64,000 nucleotides of DNA from Flavobacterium psychrophilum (GCA_001708385.1 CP012388.1:3348001-3412000); one strand, 5' to 3'. Shown: positions 32,457-43,200, counted from the first letter of the stretch. A program made the numbers and translations. The notes: generated by a model not told the origin, from the sequence alone.

Positions 32457-33917
32457 TTATTTTGTATTGCCTGGGGCTTGTGGAGGTTCGGGTTTTGCGA
32501 AGCCTTTTCGGGTCATTTCGCCCCAGCTCTTTTTACCTCTTATTTTTTCTACGTAACCCAACAATGCAGAGTACACCGTTAGCGGATGAAAATAAATAGG
32601 TTCTATGAGGGCGGCTACAAGCATTTTTGCAAAGTCCTGTCTCTTTCTGTATTTATGATAAGAACGCTCTTCTGTATATAGCGCAAGTACAGAAAACATG
32701 ACTGAGAATGTATAAACAAATAGTAATAACAAAAAGAAAAAATGCCAGTTTAATAAACCTAGAACAATGAAAGCAATAGTAATAACTATCCCTGCAAACT
32801 CTATAAAGGGAGCAAGGAATTCAAAAAATGTCCAATAGGGTACACTAAGCATTCCTAAGAGTTTGTACTTAGGGTTAAAGAACATTTTTTTGTGTATCTG
32901 TAATGTTTCAATAGTACCGCGCATCCATCGGCTGCGCTGTTTTTTAAATATGGCTGCCGACTCCGGCGCTTCTGTCCAGCACAACGGATCGGGAATATAA
33001 CTCACTGTATACGGTGTGTTGTTTTCCAGCATATAGCGTCTCATACGTACCACAAGTTCCATGTCTTCCCCAACGGTTTTGGTATCGTACCCGCCGCAAA
33101 GCACTGCGATTTCTTTATCAAACGCGCCAAAGGCACCACTAATAAGTAAAAGGCCATCAAGCCTTCCCCATGCCATTCGGCCTAAAAGGAATGCTCTTAG
33201 GTATTCCAATACCTGAATTCTTGGCAGCATCTTATCGGGAATATTTACTTCGACCAGTCGTCCGTCGCGAATAACACACTGATTGGCAATTCTAACAACA
33301 CCTCCTGTCGCTATAACTCTTTTCCCCTGCGATTCTAAGAACGGTTTGGCAAGTTTAAGTAAAGAGTCTTTATCAAGAATACAGTCTACGTCGATACAAA
33401 CCACATATGGATTATGGGCAATGTTAAGCCCAACGTTAAGGGCATCTGCCTTACCACCATTTTCTTTATCTACAACCACCAGTTTTTTAAAGGCAGCATT
33501 TTTAGAAACATAAACGCCGCGTATCGGTTTGGTAGCTATAGTTTGCTGGTAAGCAAAATCGGCAGGAATAAGGTCGTAACTGCTTATAAGAATCTCCATT
33601 GAGTTGTCCTTGCTTCCGTCGTTTACAACAATTACCTGGTAGTTGTTGTAATTTAACGATAGCAGCGATCGTACATTTTCTTTAATGGTAAACCCTTCAT
33701 TATATGCCGGGGCAATAAGCGAAAGGGCAGGAGAGAACTCGCTGGAAAGCAAGACCTCATAATCAACAAAGCTGTTCTTTTTAAGGTATTCTTTTAGTTC
33801 CTTAGCCGAAAGATAGGCAAGGAAAAGATAAGAAGACATTATTAATATGGCATACGCCAATATTAATATCAGGTATATATTTACAAGATTTGAAACTTCC
33901 CCCTCAAAAAATCCCAT
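32457..33917 (-). CDS. Processive family 2 glycosyltransferase (BcsA/PgaC-like)
   Basis: A 486-residue inner-membrane polysaccharide synthase. One N-terminal helix (residues 10-35) precedes the GT-A domain: LSLIAPAYNEGFTIKENV, VIVVNDGSKD, VCIDVDCIL (DxD), EDMELVVRMRR, and the Q-x-x-R-W motif of processive enzymes in KKQRSRWMRGT. Three or four C-terminal helices follow. These features resemble cellulose, hyaluronan and poly-N-acetylglucosamine synthases. It overlaps the HEAT gene upstream by 14 bp and ends a four-gene operon with YaiO and a response regulator, suggesting regulated exopolysaccharide export. The sugar is not predictable. Confidence 0.88.
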   Translation of the reverse strand: MGFFEGEVSNLVNIYLILILAYAILIMSSYLFLAYLSAKELKEYLKKNSFVDYEVLLSSEFSPALSLIAPAYNEGFTIKENVRSLLSLNYNNYQVIVVNDGSKDNSMEILISSYDLIPADFAYQQTIATKPIRGVYVSKNAAFKKLVVVDKENGGKADALNVGLNIAHNPYVVCIDVDCILDKDSLLKLAKPFLESQGKRVIATGGVVRIANQCVIRDGRLVEVNIPDKMLPRIQVLEYLRAFLLGRMAWGRLDGLLLISGAFGAFDKEIAVLCGGYDTKTVGEDMELVVRMRRYMLENNTPYTVSYIPDPLCWTEAPESAAIFKKQRSRWMRGTIETLQIHKKMFFNPKYKLLGMLSVPYWTFFEFLAPFIEFAGIVITIAFIVLGLLNWHFFFLLLLFVYTFSVMFSVLALYTEERSYHKYRKRQDFAKMLVAALIEPIYFHPLTVYSALLGYVEKIRGKKSWGEMTRKGFAKPEPPQAPGNTK

Positions 33918-34752
33918 TGTTTGATTTTGTCTTAGTTATTAAAAAGCGCAGTACATCCTGAGCTTCAAGTTTAATAGCGTCATTGGGGGCATGTTCTATT
34001 AAATGTGTTATATACGGAACTTTACTTGCGAGTTCCAGTGTCTGTATTATTTTTAACCCTAAGCTCACTACTGTAGTGTTTTGCGAGGTAAGGAGTTTTT
34101 CGGTATCTTCATTGTCTTCAACATAATTGCGTTTAAACGCGCCAATAATATTTACCTGTGTCCATAAATCTATAGGATCCTTATGATCTGTAAGGTGAAC
34201 AATTCCTTTGTTGCCGTTAAGCTTGGCACAGGCTTTAATAGCGATAATCTTAACCTCTTTATTTTTAGATTTAGATATTTTTACCAATGCAGGGAATGCT
34301 TTTGTAACATTCATTTCTGCCAGTTCCTGAATGCCACTGCACACCACTTGCCATTTATTACTTTTCATTTTTGAAAGCGACGTTTTTATGAGTCCCGATT
34401 CAAAATAAAAAGTCTCCAGTTTTTTTGCATAAATCCCATCGTAATTCTGGTGCAGGTTAATGATGGATTTAAGCATTTGCCTCCTGAAATTTTTAATAGA
34501 AAGGTATGGGGTGTATTCAGGATTTGAAGTGAAAAAATTGTAATTACGATTTTCAAAAACAACCAGCATAAAAATCTTTTCGACAACTACTTCATATAGT
34601 ATATGGCGTTTTCTGCGTTCTATTTTTTCTGAACGTATGGCAATTATAAGAATGAAAAGTATGGCCGCTATAAGTAAGAAACTAGCGATAGAAATATGCA
34701 GGAAAGGCTCTACCCAAATTCCTGATCTATAAAACTCCCAAATGTTTTCCAT
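33904..34752 (-). CDS. Membrane-anchored HEAT-repeat protein of the polysaccharide cassette
   Basis: A 282-residue protein with one N-terminal helix (about 18-40, FLHISIASFLLIAAILFILI) and a basic stop-transfer segment (RSEKIERRKRH). The rest is alpha-helical with HEAT-like repeats, such as MNVTKAFPALVKISKSKN and KEVKIIAIKACAKLNG. It should face the cytoplasm and act as scaffold. Its start abuts the YaiO stop, and its end overlaps the glycosyltransferase start by 14 bp, implying coupled translation and a partner role for the synthase. Confidence 0.78.
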   Translation of the reverse strand: MENIWEFYRSGIWVEPFLHISIASFLLIAAILFILIIAIRSEKIERRKRHILYEVVVEKIFMLVVFENRNYNFFTSNPEYTPYLSIKNFRRQMLKSIINLHQNYDGIYAKKLETFYFESGLIKTSLSKMKSNKWQVVCSGIQELAEMNVTKAFPALVKISKSKNKEVKIIAIKACAKLNGNKGIVHLTDHKDPIDLWTQVNIIGAFKRNYVEDNEDTEKLLTSQNTTVVSLGLKIIQTLELASKVPYITHLIEHAPNDAIKLEAQDVLRFLITKTKSNNGIF

Positions 34753-35961
34753 TTAAAACCTTTTTGTGAAAATTACCTGGCAGTTATATTTGTTTCTCAT
34801 TATGCCCGGTAGGTATTCTTCGTACTCATATAAAAATATAGGTCGTACAAAAAACGATTCTGCCAGCCTGTGTTGGTACTGTATACCAATCCTATACGCT
34901 TTAAGCGGCTCGGTAAAATTATTGTAAAGATACAAATAAGGTACGTTACCATATTGCAATTCTACCCTCAGAAGGCTTTCTTTATCTTCATTTGTTCGTT
35001 GGAAACTTACCACATGCGACATAAGGCTATTGTCTATGTCGTAGTACGGCCTGTAGCCAAAGGCATAATTCTTATAATTGTAGGTTGCCTGACCGGTAAT
35101 TAGCGTAACATTATCGTTTTCAAAACTCATATACCTACCACCCAATGAAAGATCAAACTTACCTGCCGGCGCAAAATAATATTCGGCGCCGAGCCTTAGT
35201 TTCGGAAAAATAATATTAGTGTTAGACACGCCAACATTTGTATACAGGTAATTTTTTTTGAAGGTATGGTAATAATCAACCTCAAGCTGGCCTTCTGTTT
35301 GTCCTTCGCGGTAGCCAACATTTGCCCTGGCAATAACGGTGTTGTTTGTAAACTTTCTTAAATATTCTACGTACCCGTAATGAACAGGTGCAATACCAGG
35401 ATCGTAGGTAGAGATATTAAGGTAAGATGCTGAGATAGCATTTTTTTTCTTTCTGCTTATGGCTGTTTTTAAACCATTAATTTGTTCTTGGTATTCCTGC
35501 CCTTTAACGCTGTCTAAAATCACCAAAGCTTCTTCATCGCGGTTTGTCCTTTCAAGGGAAATGGCCTTTATCATCAGAACATTTTCCGCGTTTGGCTGCT
35601 TTTCAAGATATTTGTTACTGTAGGTAATACTGTTCTTATAATCAGAGGACCAGTAGTAAGTGTTTACCAGAGCGTCTACTGCCTCCATGTTAGGCTCGGA
35701 TCTGTCTGCAAGCGGTTTAAGTGCTTTTTTTGCTTTGGTAAAATCTCTTTTCCAGCCATATACACGCCCCTGAAAAACAAGAATATCCTCATTAGCAGGA
35801 TATTTTTTTTGCAGGTTATTTAATATGTTTATAGCGCTATTATAATCTTTTGCTTCTGCTTTCGCACGTGCCTGATTAAAACCTGTATCTATATCGGTAT
35901 CCTGCCCAAACGATAGAAAAGGTATCATAAGGCACATAATAATGGTGCGAAGCAGTTTCAT
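34753..35961 (-). CDS. TPR plus YaiO-family outer-membrane barrel
   Basis: A 402-residue exported protein with signal peptide MKLLRTIIMCLMIPFLSFGQ. Residues about 25-160 contain tetratricopeptide repeats (FNQARAKAEAKDYNSAINIL, VLMIKAISLERTNRDEEALV). Residues about 175-402 form a YaiO-type barrel with strands such as VIARANVGYREGQTEGQLEV, LRLGAEYYFAPAG and a terminal CQVIFTKRF. TPR-barrel proteins of this design (compare PgaA and BcsC) carry polysaccharide across the outer membrane. It overlaps the response regulator by 4 bp. Confidence 0.85.
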   Translation of the reverse strand: MKLLRTIIMCLMIPFLSFGQDTDIDTGFNQARAKAEAKDYNSAINILNNLQKKYPANEDILVFQGRVYGWKRDFTKAKKALKPLADRSEPNMEAVDALVNTYYWSSDYKNSITYSNKYLEKQPNAENVLMIKAISLERTNRDEEALVILDSVKGQEYQEQINGLKTAISRKKKNAISASYLNISTYDPGIAPVHYGYVEYLRKFTNNTVIARANVGYREGQTEGQLEVDYYHTFKKNYLYTNVGVSNTNIIFPKLRLGAEYYFAPAGKFDLSLGGRYMSFENDNVTLITGQATYNYKNYAFGYRPYYDIDNSLMSHVVSFQRTNEDKESLLRVELQYGNVPYLYLYNNFTEPLKAYRIGIQYQHRLAESFFVRPIFLYEYEEYLPGIMRNKYNCQVIFTKRF

Positions 35962-36326
35962 CGTGATTTTTCTTTTAGTAGTTTGTTTATTCGCACCAGC
36001 AGTACCGATGGGCTTATGGGTTTTGCCATAAAGTCACTGGCACCAAGGTCAAACGAGTCAAGCTCTGTTTGCTCAATTCCCGAAGAGGTAAAAATAATTA
36101 TGGGTGTATCCAGTTTCAGCGTAACCCTTACATACTGAGTAATTTCCAATCCACTAATACCGGGCATATTTATATCTGATAATATAATATCATAGTTGTT
36201 GTTCCTGATAGATTCAAGTGCTTCTTTACCATCAGAAAACTGAGTAACTTCAAATCCTTTTGATTCTAAAAAGAATGACAATGATTTTCGCAAAAGCTCA
36301 TTGTCTTCAGACAAAATTATTCTCAT
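35958..36326 (-). CDS. Single-domain response regulator
   Basis: A 122-residue CheY-like receiver. The phosphoacceptor is D51 in YDIILSDINMPG, with acidic pair E7-D8 in LSEDNE, T/S in IIFTSSG and K in FMAKPISP. It has no output domain. It is the first gene of the YaiO-HEAT-GT2 operon (4-bp overlap) and lies 108 bp downstream of a hybrid kinase carrying an Hpt domain, so a phosphorelay from that kinase to this receiver is a reasonable inference. Confidence 0.9.
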   Translation of the reverse strand: MRIILSEDNELLRKSLSFFLESKGFEVTQFSDGKEALESIRNNNYDIILSDINMPGISGLEITQYVRVTLKLDTPIIIFTSSGIEQTELDSFDLGASDFMAKPISPSVLLVRINKLLKEKSR

Positions 36327-36434
36327 AATAAATAAATTGTTGCGATATTATTTGTGTTTTAAATAATACGTAAGTAAAATCCAAAGTTAATGTCTAAATT
36401 ATGATTTTTTTCGGGAAAGTGCTAAATTTTATCG

Positions 36435-38435
36435 TCAATAGGTAATTAACTTTTCTATTGTTTCTGAGATTCCTTCTTTTAAAATATCAAAATTCGTAAT
36501 CGTATCACCATTAAACTGGCGTTTTATAGCCTGCGTTTCTATCGTGATAAGATTAGATGTTAAACCATCCAGCTTAAATATGTGAAGGCTTGATTTTAGG
36601 TTATGTGCAATTTTTTTTACGGAATCAAAATCATTTTGGCTAATGGCTTTTTCGAGCAGTTCTGTTTCAATAGGTACTTTATCAATAAATATTGCAACCA
36701 TTTCATTGATAAAATCCTTGTCCTCGCACGACATTTCCAGCAGGTAAGAAAGATCTATACCTTTAAAATTATGAATCTCTTCCTCACTAATTTCGTATAA
36801 AACTCTATTTATTTCAGCTAATAGTTCCGCCTGTTTAAAAGGTTTTGGTACGTAGCCGTTCATGCCAATATTATAGCATTTTTGTTGTTCACCCACTAAT
36901 GAATGTGCTGTCATAGCAATGATAGGCACGTCAGATTTTAATTCGTTTCGAAGGTATTCAGTAGTCTGGTAGCCATCTTTAACAGGCATTTGCAAATCCA
37001 TCAAAACAAGGTCATACTGTTTTTGGGTAAACATTTCTATCCCTTCCTGGCCATTATTTGCAATATCAAGATCAAAGCCAAATTCGTCGATAACGCTTTT
37101 AGCTAGTTTTTGATTTAGTATGTTATCCTCACACAAAAGCACCACCAGTTTTTTAGGCTGCAGCAGTGTTGTCTGTGATTCCTGGTAGACTTCGGGTTTA
37201 GTATCAGTTTTTTTGAAATCCATTATAAAATAGAATTCAGAACCTGCCCCAAACCTGCTTTTTACACGAATTTCGCCATTTTGCAATTCAATTAGCTGTT
37301 TAACAATATTCAGTCCGAGACCGGTACCACCAAAGCGTCGCGTTGTGCTTTCTTCTGCCTGCGTAAACCTATCAAAAATGGTATCCAGTTTTTCCTTTGG
37401 AATACCTATACCTGTATCTTTAACAGAGAAGCGAAGTTTATAAGTACCCTTAGTTTCCTCAATTTTTTTAACCGAGATAGTAATTTCTCCCTCAGTGGTA
37501 AATTTAATGGCATTACCGGCAAGATTGGTTAAAATCTGATTGATCCTGCCTTTGTCTCCGGTAACCATTTCGGGCATATCGGCATCTAAAAACAGGTTGA
37601 ATTCAATTTCGGGAGTTACTTTAACTTTAAGCAGGTCGTACGTATGCTTAAGTGCCTTTTTTAAATTGAAGGGATGCGATTCTATAATAAGGTTGCCCGA
37701 TTCTATCTTAGATAGATCCAGGATATCGTTAATGATAATCATAAGATTTTCACCTGCTGTTTGCACATTATTGATGTACTCTTTCTGAGTGCCGTCAAGT
37801 TTACTTTTAGCAAGAAGATCGGTAAAACCTATGATAGCATTTAGCGGAGTCCTTATTTCATGGCTCATATTAGCAAGAAAACTGTCCTTGGCATAAATAG
37901 CCAGTTCGGCAATTTCCTTTTGCTTATCCAGCTCTATATTTTTTACTCTTAATTCCAACTGGCTTATAACATGGTTTGCCAGTATTTTAAGCGCGTTTCT
38001 TTGATCGTCGTTAATCGTTTTCGGTGTGTGGTCTATGGCACAGATAGTACCAATATTAAACCCATCGGGAGACGTTAACGGTATGCCTGCATAAAATCCC
38101 ACATTAAATCCGCCACCTACGTTAGGGTTGCCAACAAGTTTAGGTTCTTTATTAGCGTCAGGTATAACCCACATTTCCTTTTCCATCAAGGTGTACTGAC
38201 AAAAAGTAGTTTCGCGTGGCACATCTTGTGCTTCAAACCCTACTGTTGCTTTAAACCATTGCCTGTCTTCGGCCATGAAGGATACGTGTGCAACAGGAAC
38301 ATTACATATATAAGCGACAAGCTTAGCGATGTCGTTAAATTCCTGTTCTGGTAGCGTGTCAAGAATATTATAGCGTCTTAAAGCAGCCAGCCTTTCCTTT
38401 TCGTTGACAGGTATAGGATACGTTTGTGTAGACAT
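36435..38435 (-). CDS. Hybrid sensor histidine kinase (GAF-HisKA-HATPase-REC-Hpt)
   Basis: A 666-residue soluble kinase with no membrane segment. A GAF domain covers about 20-165 (CNVPVAHVSFMAEDRQWFKA, FYAGIPLTSPDG). The HisKA domain has the phospho-His H192 in NMSHEIRTPLNAIIG. The ATPase has N-box GNAIKFT, G1 DTGIGIP and G2 RFGGTGLGLNI. A receiver (about 435-550) has D in VLMDLQMPVKDG. A C-terminal Hpt domain (about 575-660) has H in AHNLKSSLHIF. The whole phosphorelay up to an external receiver is on one chain. It probably senses an intracellular cue and feeds the adjacent response regulator. Confidence 0.92.
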   Translation of the reverse strand: MSTQTYPIPVNEKERLAALRRYNILDTLPEQEFNDIAKLVAYICNVPVAHVSFMAEDRQWFKATVGFEAQDVPRETTFCQYTLMEKEMWVIPDANKEPKLVGNPNVGGGFNVGFYAGIPLTSPDGFNIGTICAIDHTPKTINDDQRNALKILANHVISQLELRVKNIELDKQKEIAELAIYAKDSFLANMSHEIRTPLNAIIGFTDLLAKSKLDGTQKEYINNVQTAGENLMIIINDILDLSKIESGNLIIESHPFNLKKALKHTYDLLKVKVTPEIEFNLFLDADMPEMVTGDKGRINQILTNLAGNAIKFTTEGEITISVKKIEETKGTYKLRFSVKDTGIGIPKEKLDTIFDRFTQAEESTTRRFGGTGLGLNIVKQLIELQNGEIRVKSRFGAGSEFYFIMDFKKTDTKPEVYQESQTTLLQPKKLVVLLCEDNILNQKLAKSVIDEFGFDLDIANNGQEGIEMFTQKQYDLVLMDLQMPVKDGYQTTEYLRNELKSDVPIIAMTAHSLVGEQQKCYNIGMNGYVPKPFKQAELLAEINRVLYEISEEEIHNFKGIDLSYLLEMSCEDKDFINEMVAIFIDKVPIETELLEKAISQNDFDSVKKIAHNLKSSLHIFKLDGLTSNLITIETQAIKRQFNGDTITNFDILKEGISETIEKLITY

Positions 38436-38860
38436 TTATAAATTTTTGGGGTTGGATTTATAACTTGAAACCGGGCAAAAACCTGTAAGGAAGTTAGCAG
38501 TTGCCTTTATTCACTTCAAATATAGTATTTTTTTATAAATAAGTCCTCTCTCAGCCCGCAACAGGGTTATTCTTAATTATAGTGTAGTTAAAAATCGTAC
38601 TTAATCAGTCGATAATTCTATAGATATAGATACAATATAAGCGTTGACATCATCAACGTTTTGGCAGTAAAGTAAGGATTTTAAAGTCTTAAAAAACAAT
38701 AATTTTTTGAATTATATGTATCTAAATCATACATATTTTGCATATTTAATATAATTACAATAACTTTTATTATATTTGCCACCTCATAAACATTATTTTT
38801 CTTAAGATTTTGAAAAATATATAACTTCACTTTGCATAATCACTATTCATCTATATTGTA
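38436..38860. other. 425-bp intergenic region between the hybrid kinase and lacI
   Basis: An AT-rich gap between divergent genes, with no coding potential that I can see. It contains an inverted repeat CGTTGA-N5-TCAACG at 38642-38658 that could be an operator or small hairpin. A perfect -7 box TATATTTG lies at 38771-38778, implying a lacI leader of about 75 nt. Confidence 0.6.
38771..38778 (+). promoter_or_regulatory. -7 promoter box TATATTTG of the lacI-type gene
   Basis: A perfect TAnnTTTG match followed by CC, 82 nt upstream of ATG 38861. Confidence 0.6.
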
Positions 38861-39907
38861 ATGAAAAAGAAACAAGTCTCTATTAAAAATATAGCGTCGG
38901 CACTTAACATCTCTGTTACGACTGTTTCTTTTGTATTGAATGGTAAGGCAAAGGAAAAGCATATATCAAAAGAGCTTACTAAGAAAATATTAGACTACGT
39001 AAAAGAGATCAATTACAGGCCTAACCAAATAGCGCAAAGCCTTCGTACCGGAAAATCCAAGATATTGGTTTTTATGGTAGAAGATATATCAAACAGTTTC
39101 TTTGCCAAGCTTGCCCGTATTATAGAAGACATTGCATACGAGAAAGGCTATAAAGTTATTTTTTGCAGTAACGAAAATGACGATGAAAAGTCGGAGGAGC
39201 TTATAGAGCTTTTTAATTTCAGGCAGGTAGACGGTTTTATCATAGTGCCGTCTCCGGGTATTAAAAATACAGTTGAAAGCCTTATCGAAGAAAATATACC
39301 GGTAGTACTTTTAGACAGGTATTTCCCCGGACTTGAAAGCAACACGGTAATTATCGACAATGAAGAAGCTGCCTTTACAGCAACGTTACACTTAATAAAC
39401 AACAACTACTCAAAGATTGCTTTCATAACAACCGATACTACTCAAACACAGATGCTGGACAGGCTTATGGGGTACGAACGAGCTATAAAAGAAAATAATT
39501 TAGTGCCTTCTGTGCTTTCTATACCATTTAGCCAAACCGGAAAAGAAGAGGGGAAAGAGCTTATAAAGGATTTTGTGAAAAATGCTACAGATCTTGATGC
39601 TGTATTTTTTTCTACCAATTATCTTACACTAAGCGGCCTTGAAGTATTTAAAGAGAATAATCCAAATGCTATGAGCAGCCTGGGTATTGTTACTTTTGAT
39701 GACAACGAGCTCTTTAAAATATTCAATCCTACTATCACTGCTGTTTCTCAACCCCTATGGGAGATAGGTACAGAGTTAATGCAGTTAATGCTTAATTTGT
39801 TGAAAAAGAAAGATGTAAAAGATTCTCCGGAGAAAATAGTACTTAAAACAGAGCTTAAAGTGCGTGAGTCTTCTGCACTTAGAAAATCGCCTGTTATAGA
39901 AATGTAA
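38861..39907 (+). CDS. LacI-family transcriptional regulator of the mannan locus
   Basis: A 348-residue regulator. The N-terminal helix-turn-helix (VSIKNIASALNISVTTVSFV) and hinge helix (YRPNQIAQSLRTGKS) are canonical. A periplasmic-binding-like sensor domain covers about 60-340 (VFMVEDISNSFFAKLARIIE, DGFIIVPSPG, VVLLDRYFPG, IVTFDDNELF, TAVSQPLWEIG). It lies directly upstream of, and in line with, the SusC/SusD operon. A palindrome with a central CG over the susC promoter is a candidate operator. The inducer is presumably a sugar released from the locus's substrate. Most Bacteroidota loci of this sort use HTCS, SusR or ECF regulators instead. Confidence 0.9.
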   Translation: MKKKQVSIKNIASALNISVTTVSFVLNGKAKEKHISKELTKKILDYVKEINYRPNQIAQSLRTGKSKILVFMVEDISNSFFAKLARIIEDIAYEKGYKVIFCSNENDDEKSEELIELFNFRQVDGFIIVPSPGIKNTVESLIEENIPVVLLDRYFPGLESNTVIIDNEEAAFTATLHLINNNYSKIAFITTDTTQTQMLDRLMGYERAIKENNLVPSVLSIPFSQTGKEEGKELIKDFVKNATDLDAVFFSTNYLTLSGLEVFKENNPNAMSSLGIVTFDDNELFKIFNPTITAVSQPLWEIGTELMQLMLNLLKKKDVKDSPEKIVLKTELKVRESSALRKSPVIEM

Positions 39908-40250
39908 TCTATTAGTTTTTTGTGTCTGGTAATCTTTGCCCTACTACTATAACCTTTTCGTTGAAATTTGCCAAATATGCCTTTTTGCGCAGAATTTTTA
40001 AAAATCCGTAATATTATATTGTCAAATTTTAATATTATTTCTGGTTTTATAGATACGAAATGTTCAATATTTATTTTAATTTCGAAATAAATAATAATTG
40101 AATTCGCATAAATACACCTTATTTTTAATTAAAAATCTATTTATTAACACTAATTTTAAATAGATGAAAAATTATTTTTTTTACTAAATCGTTTTAGTAC
40201 ATTTGATTTCACCATTTCTAATTATTATACCACAAATAATTCTAACCCTA
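39908..40250. other. 343-bp control region upstream of susC
   Basis: A very AT-rich, non-coding gap. It holds the LacI-type operator and promoter at 40182-40205 and a second palindrome ATTTCGAAAT with central CG at 40078-40087. The susC leader would be about 40 nt. I see no riboswitch-like conserved motif. Confidence 0.6.
40182..40205 (+). promoter_or_regulatory. susC promoter overlapped by a LacI-type operator
   Basis: The sequence TACTAAATCGTTTTAGTA at 40182-40199 is an 18-bp near-palindrome with central CG and 7 of 8 symmetric pairs, the hallmark of LacI/GalR operators. Its last two bases are the first two of a perfect -7 box TACATTTG at 40198-40205. A bound repressor would block the promoter. 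ATG 40251 is 45 nt downstream. Confidence 0.7.
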
Positions 40251-43200
40251 ATGAAAACTAAAACTACTTTGAAAATTTTGTTGTCATCAGGCTTAAATTT
40301 AATTACGCTCAGTAATTCGAAATTAAGTAAGCCTGGATTGATTTGTCTCTTAATGCTATTTCTCAGTATCGGAAATAGTTTTGCAAAAACTAACTATTTC
40401 CAGGAGCCAATAGTTATAACAGGAACCATAACCGATATAAAGGGAGGTTCATTACCTGGGGTGTCTATTCTTGAAAAAGGTACATCCAATTCGGCACAAA
40501 CAGATTTAGATGGAAACTTTACTATTAAAGTAGCGTCATCACAATCAGTTCTTGTTTTTTCTTATATCGGAATGAGAACGGTTGAAAAATTTGCAAATAG
40601 TACAAACATGACTATTGTTCTGGAAGATGATGCTACAAATCTTGAAGAGGTTGTGGTTGTGGGTTACGGAACCCAAAAAAGAACAAAGGTTGTAGGTGCT
40701 ATAGACCAGGTTACCAGTAAGGCTTTTAACGGACGCGCAAATGTAAATGCAACTCAGGCATTACAGGGAAAGGCACCGAGTTTAACTATTCAGCAAACCA
40801 GTGCTGAGCCGGGTCAGGGGTTAAATATTAACATTAGAGGTATTGGTACCTTGGGTAATAATAGCCCGCTAGTTGTTATAGACGGTATTGTAGGAGGTGA
40901 TATTAATGCTCTGAACCCATCAGATATTGAGAGTGTTTCGGTATTAAAAGATGCCGGTAGTGCTGCTATATACGGTTCGAGGGCAAGTAATGGGGTTGTG
41001 CTCATCACCACAAAAAAGGGTAGCAGAAACAGCCCAATGACCGTACAGTATAATAGTCTTGTTGGTTTTAATAATCCGCATTTCTTTACTGCGCCGGTAC
41101 ATGGTTATGAAAATGCGATGTTGCGCAATGAAGCTGCATTCAATTCAGGAGAGAGTAGCGCGGTATTTACCGCTGCACAAATTGCACAATTTAAGGCGCA
41201 AGGCGATACAGAATGGTTTGCTAAAGAAATTGTTAAACCGGCAGCTCAGCAAAATCATAACTTAACAATATCTGGAGGTAGTGAAAATTCTACTTATTTG
41301 GTTTCATTGGGATACCTTGACCAAAGGAGTAATTTTGTTGGGCCAGATAAAGGTTTAGAGCGTTACAACTACAGAATTAACCTAACGAACGAGTACGGAA
41401 GATTCAAGCTTACATCTACATTGGCTTATGCTAAACAAAAAATTACAGATCATTCATCCAACACGAGTACATTAATGGTAGATGCTTTCAGGGTACCATT
41501 ATATTACAGGCAGAAAGACGAGCAGGGTAATTATTTAACCAATGATATTCTTCAACAATTTAACTCACTAGGTATATTAGAGCAGGGTGGTTTCAGGAAA
41601 TATGACGATGATGATATTTTCGGGTCATTAAATGCTGAACTAAAACTAACGGATTTCTTAAAAGCAAAAGCTGTATTTGGTGGACGCGTAAGGGCTAACA
41701 GTATGTATAGCAGAGTTAAAGAAGTTAATTTCTTACCAGGAGGTATATATGGCGCAGATAGAAACACTAACGATGAAAGCAGCAAAACCATGGATTTGAA
41801 TACTCAGTTTATGCTGGAATTCAATAAAATATTTGCTGAGAAACATACTATAGGAGCATTGATTGGTTATTCTAATGAAAACTATAAAGGAAGAGGAATT
41901 GGTCTGTACAGAAAAAATACAGATGTTGCCTTAGGTACGCCTGTGAGTGAAACAATTATTGACCCGGAATCATATGGCTCTAATGAAAGTTCACGCGACG
42001 CAAATGGCAGCCCGGCTTTAAATAGTCTTAATTCAGTATTTGGGCGTGCTACTTACGATTTTAAGGATAAGTATTTTGCCGAATTCAGTTTTAGGTATGA
42101 TGGTTCTTCTAAATTCAGGAAAGATATCCGATGGGGCTTTTTTCCATCTGCAACTGTCGGTTATGGTTTAACGAATGAAGACTTTATGGGTGATTATAGA
42201 GATAAGGTAGGGAACATCAAATTCAAGGCATCATACGGTATCTTGGGTAACCAAAATGTTGGTGATTTCCAGTATCAAACAACTTATTATTCATTTACTA
42301 ATGCTTACGGTTTTAATAATAATGCCGTTAGCGGTACAGGTTATAACTTCTCAAATCCAGATCTTCAGTGGGAGAAAGCAGCAACGCTTAACTTGGGCGT
42401 TGAAGCCGATTTCTTTAAGGGAGCATTAGGCGTTACTTTTGATTATTTTGACAAAGTAACCAGGGATATCTTACTACCTCCACAGGTGCCGGGTGCTTTT
42501 GGTACAGGATTGCCTAATTTCAATGCAGGTAAACTAGGCAATAGGGGCTGGGAAATCAGTGCGACCTACAGACATGCGGGTAAGCTTTTTAACCATAGCC
42601 TTACTATAACATTAGGAGATTCTAAAAACGAAGTACTTGACTATAACAATGGTCAGGAGCAGCTTACGGGAGTTGAAGAGCTACAGGTGTTACTTCGTGA
42701 AGGATTGCCGTTTAACTCTTATGTGGGGTTAAAACGTGATGGGTACTTCCAAAGCTGGGAAGAGATACAAGGTGCAGCAGTACCGGAAGGAATTGCTGTG
42801 CAGCCTGGAGACAACCGATATGTTGACCTTAATAAAGATGGAAAAATTGATGATAATGATAGATTCATATTTGGCAACCCTTTTCCAAGATATACATTTG
42901 GAGCAACATACAATGTTGATTACAAAGGTTTTGATATGAGTATCTTTATCCAGGGTGTAGGTAAAAGAACCATGATGATACGTGGTGAACTTGTCGAGCC
43001 TTTTCATTACAACTATGGTATGACAATGTATACCCATCAGTTAGATTACTGGACTCCTCAAAATCCGGATGCAAGATATCCGCGTTTAGCAAACAACGGA
43101 ACTGCATCTAACACCAACAACTTCAGGAGAGGATCTGATATGTATTTATATGATGGTGCTTACGCAAGGCTTAAAAATATTCAAATTGGTTATTCGCTTC

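Noticed and set aside
38642..38658. CGTTGA-N5-TCAACG as a LacI operator
   Set aside because: It lacks the central CG and the spacing of the strong site at 40182-40199. It is kept only as an unassigned inverted repeat.
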